NCBI GenBank assembly: GCA_000403035.1
Contig: AQSL01000156.1
Location: 1-45,492 of the forward strand
DNA length: 45,492 nucleotides
Reading direction: 5' to 3'
Source: Candidatus Latescibacter anaerobius SCGC AAA252-E07
GTDB lineage: Bacteria > Latescibacterota > Latescibacteria > Latescibacterales > Latescibacteraceae
In this document: positions 8,221-16,962 of the stretch, piece after piece
Numbering within the stretch: position 1 is the first letter of the stretch
Layout: each line of letters opens with the position of its first letter
The notes under the pieces: generated by a model
Database searches by the model: none
What the model saw: only the letters and a program-made list of their open reading frames with translations
What the model was told of the DNA's origin: nothing
Translations under genes and position numbers: made by a program

Positions 8221-8876
8221 TTAAAACCGGGTTATATATATGTGAATAATCAAAAATGAGGAAAATAATCTTCAGTTTACTGGTAATACGCTAAGGTCTG
8301 ACAACAGGGGGTAAGGACGTAGCTGACATGCTTTGAGCGGCTGACAACTACGTCCTCGGTATTCCCGCCCTGCCCGAGCATTTTTGTGCCCGGAATGAAG
8401 ACCTTCATTTCAGGAAATATACAAAAAATGGGGGTCAAAATGAAGTACAATATAAGTGTATCGAGTTCGACTTCTTTTCTCGTTCGTTATTTACACTCTT
8501 TTTCAAGAAAAAGTACCGACTGTTTATGTGTCTCCCCTATTATGTATTTTAGACATTATAACTATGAATCAGTTTCATCTTTTTGTAAAACCCCGGATAA
8601 TAAATCAGTATTTCACATAGATATTCAACACCATAATCTTCGAAATCCTATCAACTTTCCCACAGTTTTTCCTTTCTCTGTAAGTCCGGATAATTATCAC
8701 CGTTTCGGTAGTAACAATCCACGAGCTTTTATCTCAAATAAAAGAAAGGGGGGATGTGATATTGGGTATGAAATCATTAGTTAGAAGGGATTGGCAGGCT
8801 GTGGCGCTTGTCCAACGGCCATAACCTGAAAACGACATCTCTTTGCAGTTCAAACATCAAAAAAAGGGAGGGTATC
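8221..8876. other. Long intergenic region with a strong inverted repeat
   Basis: About 650 bp without a gene I can support. It contains GGACGTAG (8315-8322) / CTACGTCC (8348-8355), a perfect 8-bp inverted repeat around a 25-nt centre. Flanking CAGGG ... CCCTG and GGGGTA ... TATTCCC can extend the stem outwards to about 8305-8372. No T-run follows. A weak open frame at 8386-8784 has no recognisable content. Confidence 0.55.
8305..8372. repeat. Imperfect long inverted repeat / structured element
   Basis: Core GGACGTAG/CTACGTCC with outer complementary arms CAGGG/CCCTG. The 25-nt centre itself holds two CTGACA copies. It could be an intergenic palindromic repeat or an RNA stem at the 3' end of the MotA-like gene transcript. 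Confidence 0.5.
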
Positions 8877-9428
8877 ATGTCTCGCAAACTTTTCATCACA
8901 ATCACCGTTCTTGTATGCATCACCTTATCCTCTTCCGCTTGGTCTCAGGGAGAAATGGTTAAAGCATCAAATAATTGGCTGGTACACCACAACGAGATTG
9001 AGAAAGTCATCAACCTGGCATATTACAGCTATGTTGACGGCGACGGCGACACGTATCTCTCATGCTTTACTCCCGATTTTGTCGGGTACGGTACTTCCGC
9101 TTCCGATCCCGGGAGTTGTGGTGTCTGGATTGCAGGCAAGGACGAGCTCAAAACGAATGCAGATAGAGCAGAAGAGGTTAAAGAGAATTTCTCTGGCCGT
9201 TGGCTTACTGTCCGCCATGTTCATGTAAAGCCCGAAGACCAAGAAAAATGGTTTTCGGCAGGTGAAGCCGGAAATGCTCACGGAATCGCTGTTGCGAAAG
9301 TAAACGCGACAAGTATTAACAAAGAAACCGGGGAGACAACACCTCATGCATACATGGATACCTACATGATGAAGCGTATCAACGGGAAATGGATGATAAC
9401 AGGCGTTATTCGCAAGGTTATGGAATAA
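8877..9428 (+). CDS. Secreted NTF2/SnoaL-like protein
   Basis: 183 aa from the ATG at 8877, chosen because GGGAGGG (8866-8872) precedes it and a clean signal peptide follows (about 1-24, ending ...SAWSQ). The mature part has the cone-fold pattern of NTF2/SnoaL-like proteins: an N-terminal helix (EIEKVINLAYYSYVDGDGD), a CFTPDFV strand, and a C-terminal MKRINGKWMITGVIRKV strand typical of the family. Such domains bind small hydrophobic molecules or act as isomerases or cyclases; the active residues cannot be assigned here. It lies within the same-strand block of kinase and propeller genes, so it may act on, or bind, the same extracellular compound. Function unknown. Confidence 0.75.
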   Translation: MSRKLFITITVLVCITLSSSAWSQGEMVKASNNWLVHHNEIEKVINLAYYSYVDGDGDTYLSCFTPDFVGYGTSASDPGSCGVWIAGKDELKTNADRAEEVKENFSGRWLTVRHVHVKPEDQEKWFSAGEAGNAHGIAVAKVNATSINKETGETTPHAYMDTYMMKRINGKWMITGVIRKVME

Positions 9429-9468
9429 CAGGTAGTTATACGGACCCAATGGGTTAGACAATTATCGG

Positions 9469-9525
9469 CAGGGGTAGGGCTTGTCCCTACCCTGATTTAC
9501 GGGTGTCACGAGCTTGGGCGCCCGT
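9469..9525. repeat. Two adjacent palindromes in intergenic DNA
   Basis: First: GGGTAGGG / CCCTACCC with a short loop and flanking CAG/CTG (9469-9494). Second: ACGGGTG (9499-9505) / CGCCCGT (9519-9525), allowing one G-T pair. They lie between the NTF2-like and SMP-30-like genes. They could be a termination or processing signal for the former, or an intergenic palindromic repeat family; there is no clear T-run. Confidence 0.5.
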
Positions 9526-9588
9526 TCACAGGTGTTGCTTCAGGCACAAAAATATTCATGTATTGGGTATCTCATGGGGGGGTTTAAT

Positions 9589-10662
9589 ATGCAAAAAACG
9601 ACACAAATCTCTGGCATTCTATTTTCGATCGTTGCTTTGTCGTGCTTATTAGTCTGTATGACCGGATGTTCGAAACAGGAACCAGAACAGAAAATAATTA
9701 CAAACATCTCCGACATCATTTCTCAGGATGCAAAGCCGGAAATAGTTATCGACGGTACCCGGGAAGAATCACTCCTTGCAACAACCGAGGGACCCATTTG
9801 GATGAACGGGAAACTGTATTTTTCAAATTATATTCATTGAGTAAATCCGGAGCCGACTACAAGCAAGGAAGGAATCTGGGTGGTCAATCCCGACAACTCG
9901 TATACGATACTCGATGAAGTTATCAAGACAATCGGTACGACTCCCCTCCCGAACGGCAATATCGCTGCGTGTTTTTTACAGGTGCCTTCTGAAACACAGC
10001 CCTTTAAGATAGGAGTTGTAGAGATTACTTCTAAAGGTGATTTTGTGAGAACTATCGCTGATACGTATAATGGTATCCCGCTCGGAATGCCCAACGATCT
10101 CATCACCGATGCAAAGGGGGGACTCTATTTTACCGATCCCTGGGGCGGAAGTGACATGCTAAAAAATGAACAACCGGGAACAGCGGTCTACTACCTCAAT
10201 CCACAGGGAGAGCTTATCCGGGTCACCGAATGGAACGTCTTAGGATTCCCCAACGGATGCGTGCTGAGCCCGGACGGTTCGAAATTGTATCTTGACGATG
10301 CCATGGGCACCACAATCCTGGTATATGATGTCAACAATGATGGTACACTTTCAAATAAACGGCCTTTTGCGGAAATCAACATTATTGAAAGTCTCGTCGA
10401 AGAGAGAAAACCCTGGATTGGGGCAGATGGCATGACAATTGACCGGGAAGGCAACCTGTATGTCGCTACTTTTCTGGATCCCGGTATACAGGTTTTCAAT
10501 AGAAATGGTGAATACCTGGGGATTATCACATGCCCGGAAGGTCGTCCTTCAAACTGCATTTTCGGCGGTGATGATCTGTCAACGCTCTATGTGACCTGTT
10601 CTAATCAGCGGGTTTTTTCAATCAAGACCCGGATGAAAGGATTACAGTATCCGATGCGGTAA
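9589..10662 (+). pseudogene. SMP-30/gluconolactonase-like lipoprotein gene interrupted by in-frame TGA
   Basis: One continuous reading frame of 358 codons broken only by TGA at 9838-9840 (codon 84). It starts at ATG 9589 after a G-rich GGGGGG; a lipobox-like MTGC (Cys27) suggests a lipoprotein. The upstream part holds the EGPIW motif, whose Glu67 is the expected metal ligand. The downstream part carries the remaining SMP-30 signatures: GMPNDLITD...GGLYFTD, GFPNGCVLSPDG and ADGMTIDREGNLYVA. SMP-30 family members are six-bladed propeller lactonases that use a divalent cation. If TGA is a true stop, the metal site is split and the second half lacks an export signal. It may be a nonsense mutation, a sequencing error, or less likely recoding; no SECIS-like stem is evident just after the TGA. 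Confidence 0.8.
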
Positions 10663-10716
10663 CGAATGCATATTCAAAATATATTACATCGTTTTCTTTC
10701 ATTACGGAGGTGAGTC

Positions 10717-12376
10717 ATGAAAAGATATGCAAAGTGTTTACTGTTTTTTACAATCGTTTTTGTAACTTTACTCTTTTCATCTGGTTTAAACGAATGTTAT
10801 GCAGCTTCATTCAACACTACTATTCCTACTGTTGTGGATCCACGTTATGAAATTCAAATCCTTGTGCCTGGCTCTTACTTTCATAGCATACAGGGCATTA
10901 CATTCGACAGTGAAGACAACCTCTACGCAGGCAGTGTTTTTGGTCAGTCTATCTACAATGTTGATTCTAACACCGGAGAGGTAAGAGAATACATTGGCCC
11001 CCCCCTGGGGATGGCAGATGACCTGGAATTTGGTCCGGATGGGCTTATATACTATACTTCTTTCTTGTTGGGTAAGCTCCATTGCAAAAGTGCAGAAGGG
11101 AAAATGATAGAATTGGCTGATGGTCTGCCAGGAATCAACTCCCTTGCATTCAATCAGGAAGGACGCTTATTCGCAAGCCAGTTCTTTCTGGGGGATGGTT
11201 TATGCGAAATCGATCTGTCCGGAGAGAAAAAAACAAGAATGATTATCGAGAAACCGGGAGGACTTAATGGATTCGATTTTGGGCCGGACAATAAACTTTA
11301 TGGACCAATTTCGTCCAAGGGAACAATCGTCAGAATCGATGTGGAAACGGGCAAGATGGAAGTGGTGGCAGAAGGATTCAAGAGTCCCACAGCGGTAAAT
11401 TTCGATACAAAAGGAAACCTGTTTGTAGTTGACCTACCATTGGGTGAAGTGATCCGGGTTGATGTAAAAACAGGTCAAAAGACACTTATTGCCAAAGTAG
11501 CTCATGAAATTGATAACCTAGCCATCGATTCGAAGGATTGTATTTTTATTAATACACCTTCTAATAACGGAATTTATGAAATTGATAAAAAAAACAGGGA
11601 AAGCCCGGACAGTCGTGGAGGGAAAACTCACCTTCCCCGCAGGAGTAGCGGTAGCGACAGGGGTAGAGGGTGATATTGTATACCTTACCGATTTAACCTC
11701 CTATAGAAAGGCAGACGGTTTCACAGGAGAAGTCACTACCCTTAATAAGGAAATAAGTTACCCGTCTGCGATTTTTGCAAATGACACTAGTGTAATCTTG
11801 ACCAGTTATTATTTTGGAACCATAGAGGTGATTGACCGGATGACTAACCAGAGCATGAAAATGCTCTCTGGATTTGAGGCACCGAGCCATGCTCTGATGA
11901 TGGATGATGGAAGTTTAATTGTGGCCGAGATCAAAACGGGAAATCTTCTCAGGGTAACCGGTGAAGAGGGAAAAGAGCGTGCAGTGATTGCAAAAGGTCT
12001 GGCAGCTCCTGTGTATCTCGCCCGCGCAGGAAACAATGCAGTATTCGTCACTGAAGCCATACCCGGTACTGTTGCCAGGATTAACATCAACACTAAAGAA
12101 AAGAAAATCATTGCCTCAGGACTGAAAATGCCCGAAGGAATTTGTGTACTACCGGATGGAAAGTTGATTGTAGTTGAAACAGGAACAAAGCAATTATCCC
12201 AGATCGATCCTACAACCGGAACCATTAAACCCATAGTGATCAACCTTGCTGTGGGTTTACCTGATATTCCAGGATTTCCTCACAGCCTGCTCACAGGTGT
12301 TGCGGTTTCCAGTTCCGGGACAATATATGTCACAGGGGATATAGAAAATGTATTGTACAAGATTATACCGAAATAG
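10717..12376 (+). pseudogene. Exported NHL/SMP-30-type beta-propeller protein gene, frameshifted at an A8 run
   Basis: Starts at ATG 10717 with GGAGG upstream and a signal peptide (about 1-30). Frame 1 encodes propeller blades up to YEIDKK and then diverges. From about 11595 the next frame continues without a gap (TGKARTVVEGKL...) to a stop at 12376. The switch falls in eight As at 11587-11594; seven As would restore one 552-residue protein. Blades are repeated units such as FGPDGLIYYT, FDTKGNLFVVD, MDDGSLIVAE and LPDGKLIVVE, resembling Vgb/NHL-type propellers. The second half is well conserved in pattern and ends normally, so the lesion is recent, a sequence error, or compensated by slippage. 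It directly follows another propeller gene (54-nt gap), suggesting co-transcription. Ligand or substrate unknown. Confidence 0.8.
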
Positions 12377-12508
12377 CATGTAATCACTTAATGGGTTTTC
12401 ATCATCCCTGAAAATATATGACTATTTATATTCGCCACATAACATAGAAAGAAAATAGTTTATTTATTGTTGCTATATTAGAAAATTACGGCAAATAGGT
12501 GAATAATT

Positions 12509-12910
12509 ATGGATGCTCTTTTAACCCTGTTCAAGACATTAGTTGTATTCACTGTTCTAACAATCCTGCCGCTACAAATTTCTGCACAGGATTTGGAATC
12601 TAGATTTGCCGACAATACCGCACCTGTCAAGATTCAACGTATTAACTTACAAGTCGAACTCGACGGTATGAGCGACGAACCCGCCTGGGAGGGCATTGAA
12701 TCACTGCCATTGCGTATGAGGAATCCAATTTATGGCAGTGAACCATCGGAACGTACAAAAATTCTGTTGGGTTATGATGATGATTATCTGTATGCAGCAA
12801 TCGATGTACTTTTCGGTGAACGGAATCCTCAGGGGAAATTACCGATTACAGTTTCTGAAAAATATCCCATCGGATTCGGAATAAATGTGGGTGGCGAACG
12901 TTTGGAATAA
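12509..12910 (+). pseudogene. Chimeric ORF: N-terminal part of a CBM9-like/DUF5916-type exported protein joined to the GH3 C-terminus
   Basis: 133 codons with AGGTG upstream and a signal peptide ending near ISAQ (26). Residues about 40-95 match the start of CBM9-like domains found at the N-terminus of DUF5916 proteins: LDGMSDEPAW at 51-60 and ILLGYDDDYLYAA at 85-97. From AAIDVLFGERNP onwards (96-133) it is almost identical to the last 38 residues of the GH3-like protein at 1285-3027, including its 3' flank. The join is in frame. A DUF5916 protein is normally over 700 residues, so this is a truncated remnant created by recombination or duplication. It has an intact start and stop, so expression as a small secreted protein is possible but a function is doubtful. 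Confidence 0.8.
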
Positions 12911-12962
12911 AACCAAGTCGCGTTCATAAAAAAGGGAAATTTGATTTACGATTTTAGATTCT
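12791..12962 (+). repeat. Direct repeat copy 2 (GH3 3' end plus 3' flank)
   Basis: Same orientation as 2909-3084. Identity begins at ATGCAGCAATCGATGT inside the chimeric ORF and ends at GATTTTAGATTCT after the stop. The two copies enclose about 9.7 kb containing the regulator, kinase and propeller genes. Confidence 0.9.
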
Positions 12963-13034
12963 AAAAATTTTGAATTGAGAACTATTTTCATTTTGAGAAA
13001 AGTTTTCCCCTTATACTTCTTTCCCCGGTCCGTA

Positions 13035-13523
13035 TCACCATCCAGACACGGTTTTGTCAATAATTTCCTTGGCAAGCATTTCGAGGGCTTCTTCGATACC
13101 GCTTTCTCTCGAGGATATATCAGAAGAACTGAACCGAGCCCATCCTTCCATGCGATTCTCCTCCCAGATAACACTGTTTTTCTTCCGGTCGAAAAACTGC
13201 ACATCCGCAAAAACGCGTATCCTGAACTGATCCGCTTCTTCTTCCTTGGAAAATGTGTCCGCTTCCTCGATGATATCGATGATGGTTCCGGTTACTATTG
13301 CATCCGCCTGAAACTCGCTCACAACTTTCATATTGCCGTCTTTTATTATCGCATCGACCACCTCGGAGGTTATTCCCTCGACAATATCAATTTCAACCGT
13401 CTCATTCTCAAAAAGGGGCACGGCAACCGTTTTTATATGTGAAGGCAGGGACCCGGAAACACTATAGTAGCTGCATCCGGCACAGAGTAACATTACCGGG
13501 ATTACAACAAATATTTTTCTCAT
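13035..13523 (-). CDS. lptE: LptE-like LPS-assembly lipoprotein
   Basis: 162 aa. The ATG at 13523 overlaps the upstream stop as TAATG, so translation is coupled. A signal peptide with lipobox CAGC (Cys17) marks an outer-membrane lipoprotein. The body fits the LptE family of FCB-type bacteria: YYSVSGSLPSHIKTVAVP, then FENET, and a central ADAIVTGTI strand. LptE plugs the LptD barrel and helps deliver LPS to the cell surface. No lptD is in the window. Its neighbour upstream is a large outer-membrane fusion protein, and downstream is the convergent chimeric ORF. Confidence 0.8.
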   Translation of the reverse strand: MRKIFVVIPVMLLCAGCSYYSVSGSLPSHIKTVAVPLFENETVEIDIVEGITSEVVDAIIKDGNMKVVSEFQADAIVTGTIIDIIEEADTFSKEEEADQFRIRVFADVQFFDRKKNSVIWEENRMEGWARFSSSDISSRESGIEEALEMLAKEIIDKTVSGW

Positions 13524-16500
13524 TACATTCTCAATCCGAAATAAAACCTTCGAGCATCGTTCGTGTATGCTGAACCGCTCATATCGTCCAGCGGCCATAC
13601 AACTCTCGCATAAAAAAGAGTAGAAAAACGGTAAAAGGTAACCATATTCAGTCTCAGTTCGAAACCGATATCACGTTTGAACGAACCTTCCTTCAGTCTG
13701 TCCATGCTTATTCTGCGGAAGTTCCAGGCACGACCTGCCTCGAAAAAGACATTGCCGTAAAGACGCTGTAAGTTCACACCCATAATACTTTCTCCGATTG
13801 CATACCTGACCGGAAAAGTATAACTAAAACGGCTGTAGCACATTTTCGAACCCCAGAATGCAAAATAGGGGTAACCCGAAAGAATATAACCGCCGCCAAG
13901 GTAATACTTGAGAGGCCAGTTGTAACCGTCACCTTCCCCTTTCCGATAATCCTTAATATAAATATCTTTGTATGCTGTAAGGAAGACAGCTTCAAACGTG
14001 TGGCGCCAATAGGGAAGCTTACGGTTGTCAAGCAGGAAAATGGTAAACTCATTCACATCAATATCTTTCTTGAACGGCCTCAGTTCATCAAGCGTCGGAT
14101 CCGGACTATACTGCCCTAAATAAAATGAACCGTCCATATTTAATCCCATAGGCGCATACAAAAGCGGCTGATCAACAAGTGAATCTGCCACAGTAGAACG
14201 GAGATGTCTGAACTGCAGCATAACCGTGGATCCCTTTGGGGCAATCGCATCGTCCGCCGACGGAACCCTTCTTGAATATACATAACTGAGACCGAACTCA
14301 CGGCTTTGAAAATATTCCATATCCGTAAAATAACGAATATCGGAGGTTCTGAACTGGCGGGAATTGGGAATATAACCGGTAATATCCATACCGTTATAGA
14401 AATAGTTTGAAAAATCCCCTATCTCCATATGGCGTGACAGTGTTTCAAAGTATTGACGGAAACCCGCCTCAAAAGTCAGGTAATGTCTGTTTGCGAGCGG
14501 AACAAAAATCCCCATCTGGTAACGTCTGAACTCATCACGGTATTTATCAGAAACATCCATGGTAGCGTGCATGTCATGAAGAACATTCTCCAGTTCAAGC
14601 TCGGGCCTTTCGCCATAATAAACTGAGTCTGCGGCTATTCTCATGCGCTGGATATGGTTATTAATCATTGTACGGGAAGCTGTTGCGAAAAACCGTGGCG
14701 TATGGTTGTACTTACTCGAAGTTATCGGAACCATAGCACGTTCGTAATATATCTGGAAGTTATTATTGAGCCCGACATCTTCCTTGAGGTTTTTTCCCAC
14801 ACTGCCGCTGAGTATTAATGCATCATATCCAAGTAAATCCGAAATATATGCCTGGGCACCAAAATCGATTACATTTAATCCGAATCTGCTTCCGATAAAC
14901 GAGGGCCCAACTGCCAGCGTGGGAACGATAGCATTTAAAATCCGTTTTCGACGATACGGACTCACATTGAAATTTTTTGAAAGATCAAAAATGTCCGGCT
15001 GTGTTATGTAATCCCTTTCCTCAATTATGGTTTCAGTACGTTCAATCTCACGGTCGATATTTATACGGTAAATCGAAAAATTCCCGGACTTATACCCGGA
15101 ATAATACACATACTCGTTATTTCCTATGGACGGGAAAAAAGCGCCGCCGTAGAGATCGGTTAAACGAGTTGCCTTCGAAGTTTCGAGGTCGAGTTTATAC
15201 ACGTTATAAACGCCTGTACGGTCGGATGTGTAAATTATACCTTTTCCATCAGGCAGAAAACGTGGACTGCGTTCGTCACACTTTGAACCAACAAGAAGGG
15301 TAAAATCGCTGTTTTCGGCGAAAGAAGTCGAATCAGAAAATCCCACGGTGGAATCCGCATATTCCCAGGTATGCCGGTAGGTCTCGGTCGTGGAATTAAT
15401 CAACCCTATATCCCTGTCAAAATCCTGTTTGTATAGACCGAAAAGTATTTTTGATCCATCAGGCGAAAAAGAGGGTGAATAGAACTGGGTTCCGTCATGT
15501 GTTGATGTCAGGAAACCAAGACCTGTTCCGTTTGCATTGATAGTTGCTATGGAGTTATTTCCACCTAAATTCCGCACAAATACGATGAGACTGTCGCCCG
15601 GAGAAAAGCTTGGATCACGTGCACGCATACTTTTTGATATTCTGCGCTCTTTTTCGGTTGTAATATCGTAGGTATAAATATCATAAAATCTCGGGCTTCT
15701 TTTCGGCCTTCTGACATATACCAGCTTCGCAGAATCATGCGACCAGGAGATACGGTAATCAACGTTTTTTACAATTCTTTTTGTTTTTCCTGTGGACATA
15801 TCCTTCAGCATAAGATCGGTGATTGCATAATCCTTTCCCCTGTTGGAAAGCCATGCAAGATATTTGCCGTCCGGAGACAGAACCGGATAATAATCCGCCG
15901 AGCCGTTATCCAGAACGTTTTCCCCTTCCTCAAAAGACCTGTTTCTGTACGAAGCATAATGGCTGTCGAGATAAGCTCTCCAATCACTGTAGAGTTTTTC
16001 AGCGCTTATACCCAAAACACGTTCGATGGTCGGTTCAAAATCAAAATATCCGCAGGTATTATTGAGTTCCGTGATTTTATCATACCCATATTTATTCTTT
16101 ATATAATCTACCATGGAATAACCCTGATTATAAACCATTTCGGCGCCCACCTGGGTTTTACCCGAAAGCGTATCCATCTCTTCCATGGATAAAAGCGACT
16201 GTTCAACCCATGCCGACCTGAGGAGCATATCACGGTGCGAATCCCATCTTTCGGAACCGAATGATTCCGCCCCGACCTGTGCGACTCCTTCCGAAAACCA
16301 TGCAGGCTGGGATAAATGGTAGAATGCGACATCCACGCCAAGATCAGGATTGTCGTTGTATTTTCCGCCGCCAAGAGCAATAAAATTAACCGGACCCTTC
16401 GCCGCTTTTTTCAATGCTATCATATGGGTCATCTCATGGACAAAAACGTTCTTAAGCCAGTTTGTCTGCCCCCTGAGTTCATAATCCATATTCGTAGCAT

Positions 16501-16810
16501 AAATCGTAATGGTATTCTGAAAATAAATGGCGTAACCGTTGGCAAGGTCAACCGCATCGTTGACAATACAGGTTACATCGGGGTCATCGGTAAATGAATC
16601 GTACTGCGCCATTAATTTTTCATAGATATCGTCGCAGAATTTTGATATTTCGCCGGCTGTGTACTCGCCGTTCTCATCGTAAATGATAGTAAAATACTTT
16701 GTTTGAAGCTGCTGAACGGCTCCGGCATCAGGCGGGTTTACCATACACAATAGCATTAAAAATATAAAAAAAACTCTATGGTTTGTCTTGAAATCCTTGA
16801 AGTGGTTCAT
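13523..16810 (-). CDS. Peptidase MA-like / TolB-type beta-propeller / outer-membrane barrel fusion protein
   Basis: 1095 aa from ATG 16810, preferred over a start at 16852 because CAGGAG lies 6 nt upstream and a signal peptide follows. Domains in order: a gluzincin metallopeptidase domain with HEMTH (about 125-129) and a downstream WFSEG Glu (about 174) as likely third zinc ligand; a PD40/WD40-like propeller about 300-600 with repeats such as SPDGKYLAW, SPDGSKILF and LPDGKGIIYTSD; and a C-terminal region about 640-1095 rich in alternating aromatic strands, like the Omp85/surface-antigen barrels. The protein ends in RRFYFGLRM. It probably sits in the outer membrane with peptidase and propeller on one face. 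Its substrate is unknown. It is coupled to lptE, suggesting a role in envelope assembly or quality control, which is inference. Confidence 0.85.
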   Translation of the reverse strand: MNHFKDFKTNHRVFFIFLMLLCMVNPPDAGAVQQLQTKYFTIIYDENGEYTAGEISKFCDDIYEKLMAQYDSFTDDPDVTCIVNDAVDLANGYAIYFQNTITIYATNMDYELRGQTNWLKNVFVHEMTHMIALKKAAKGPVNFIALGGGKYNDNPDLGVDVAFYHLSQPAWFSEGVAQVGAESFGSERWDSHRDMLLRSAWVEQSLLSMEEMDTLSGKTQVGAEMVYNQGYSMVDYIKNKYGYDKITELNNTCGYFDFEPTIERVLGISAEKLYSDWRAYLDSHYASYRNRSFEEGENVLDNGSADYYPVLSPDGKYLAWLSNRGKDYAITDLMLKDMSTGKTKRIVKNVDYRISWSHDSAKLVYVRRPKRSPRFYDIYTYDITTEKERRISKSMRARDPSFSPGDSLIVFVRNLGGNNSIATINANGTGLGFLTSTHDGTQFYSPSFSPDGSKILFGLYKQDFDRDIGLINSTTETYRHTWEYADSTVGFSDSTSFAENSDFTLLVGSKCDERSPRFLPDGKGIIYTSDRTGVYNVYKLDLETSKATRLTDLYGGAFFPSIGNNEYVYYSGYKSGNFSIYRINIDREIERTETIIEERDYITQPDIFDLSKNFNVSPYRRKRILNAIVPTLAVGPSFIGSRFGLNVIDFGAQAYISDLLGYDALILSGSVGKNLKEDVGLNNNFQIYYERAMVPITSSKYNHTPRFFATASRTMINNHIQRMRIAADSVYYGERPELELENVLHDMHATMDVSDKYRDEFRRYQMGIFVPLANRHYLTFEAGFRQYFETLSRHMEIGDFSNYFYNGMDITGYIPNSRQFRTSDIRYFTDMEYFQSREFGLSYVYSRRVPSADDAIAPKGSTVMLQFRHLRSTVADSLVDQPLLYAPMGLNMDGSFYLGQYSPDPTLDELRPFKKDIDVNEFTIFLLDNRKLPYWRHTFEAVFLTAYKDIYIKDYRKGEGDGYNWPLKYYLGGGYILSGYPYFAFWGSKMCYSRFSYTFPVRYAIGESIMGVNLQRLYGNVFFEAGRAWNFRRISMDRLKEGSFKRDIGFELRLNMVTFYRFSTLFYARVVWPLDDMSGSAYTNDARRFYFGLRM

Positions 16811-16962
16811 GTTTGCTCCTGTGATAAAACTCAACGTTTTTACTTTCAGCAATCAACTTCAACTAAAAAAATAAAAGGGAGCTTTTCACTCACCGGGATA
16901 AAATGAGTATTTTTTATCTAACTGTTGACAGCTTATCTCACAATACATTTTTCCTGCTTACT

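Noticed and set aside
8386..8784. 132-codon open frame after the MotA-like gene
   Set aside because: No family resemblance, no signal peptide, and poor start context; treated as chance.
9838..9880. Selenocysteine or TGA-recoding at codon 84 of the SMP-30-like gene
   Set aside because: No obvious SECIS-like stem just downstream, the position is not a redox site in this family, and other genes use TGA as a normal stop.
11585..11597. Programmed -1 frameshift at the A-AAA-AAC-like heptamer
   Set aside because: The downstream frame is +1 (or -2) relative to the first, so a -1 slip would not join the two halves.
12952..12966. TTTTAGA-T-TCTAAAA palindrome between the chimeric ORF and lptE
   Set aside because: All A/T except one pair per arm and no following T-run; probably chance in AT-rich DNA.
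12975..13442. 155-codon open frame antisense to lptE
   Set aside because: The opposite strand encodes a clear LptE-like lipoprotein.
16853..16962. Intrinsic terminator after oppF (AAAAG/CTTTT stem and T-run on the minus strand near 16870)
   Set aside because: The stem is only 5 A/T-rich base pairs, too weak to call.
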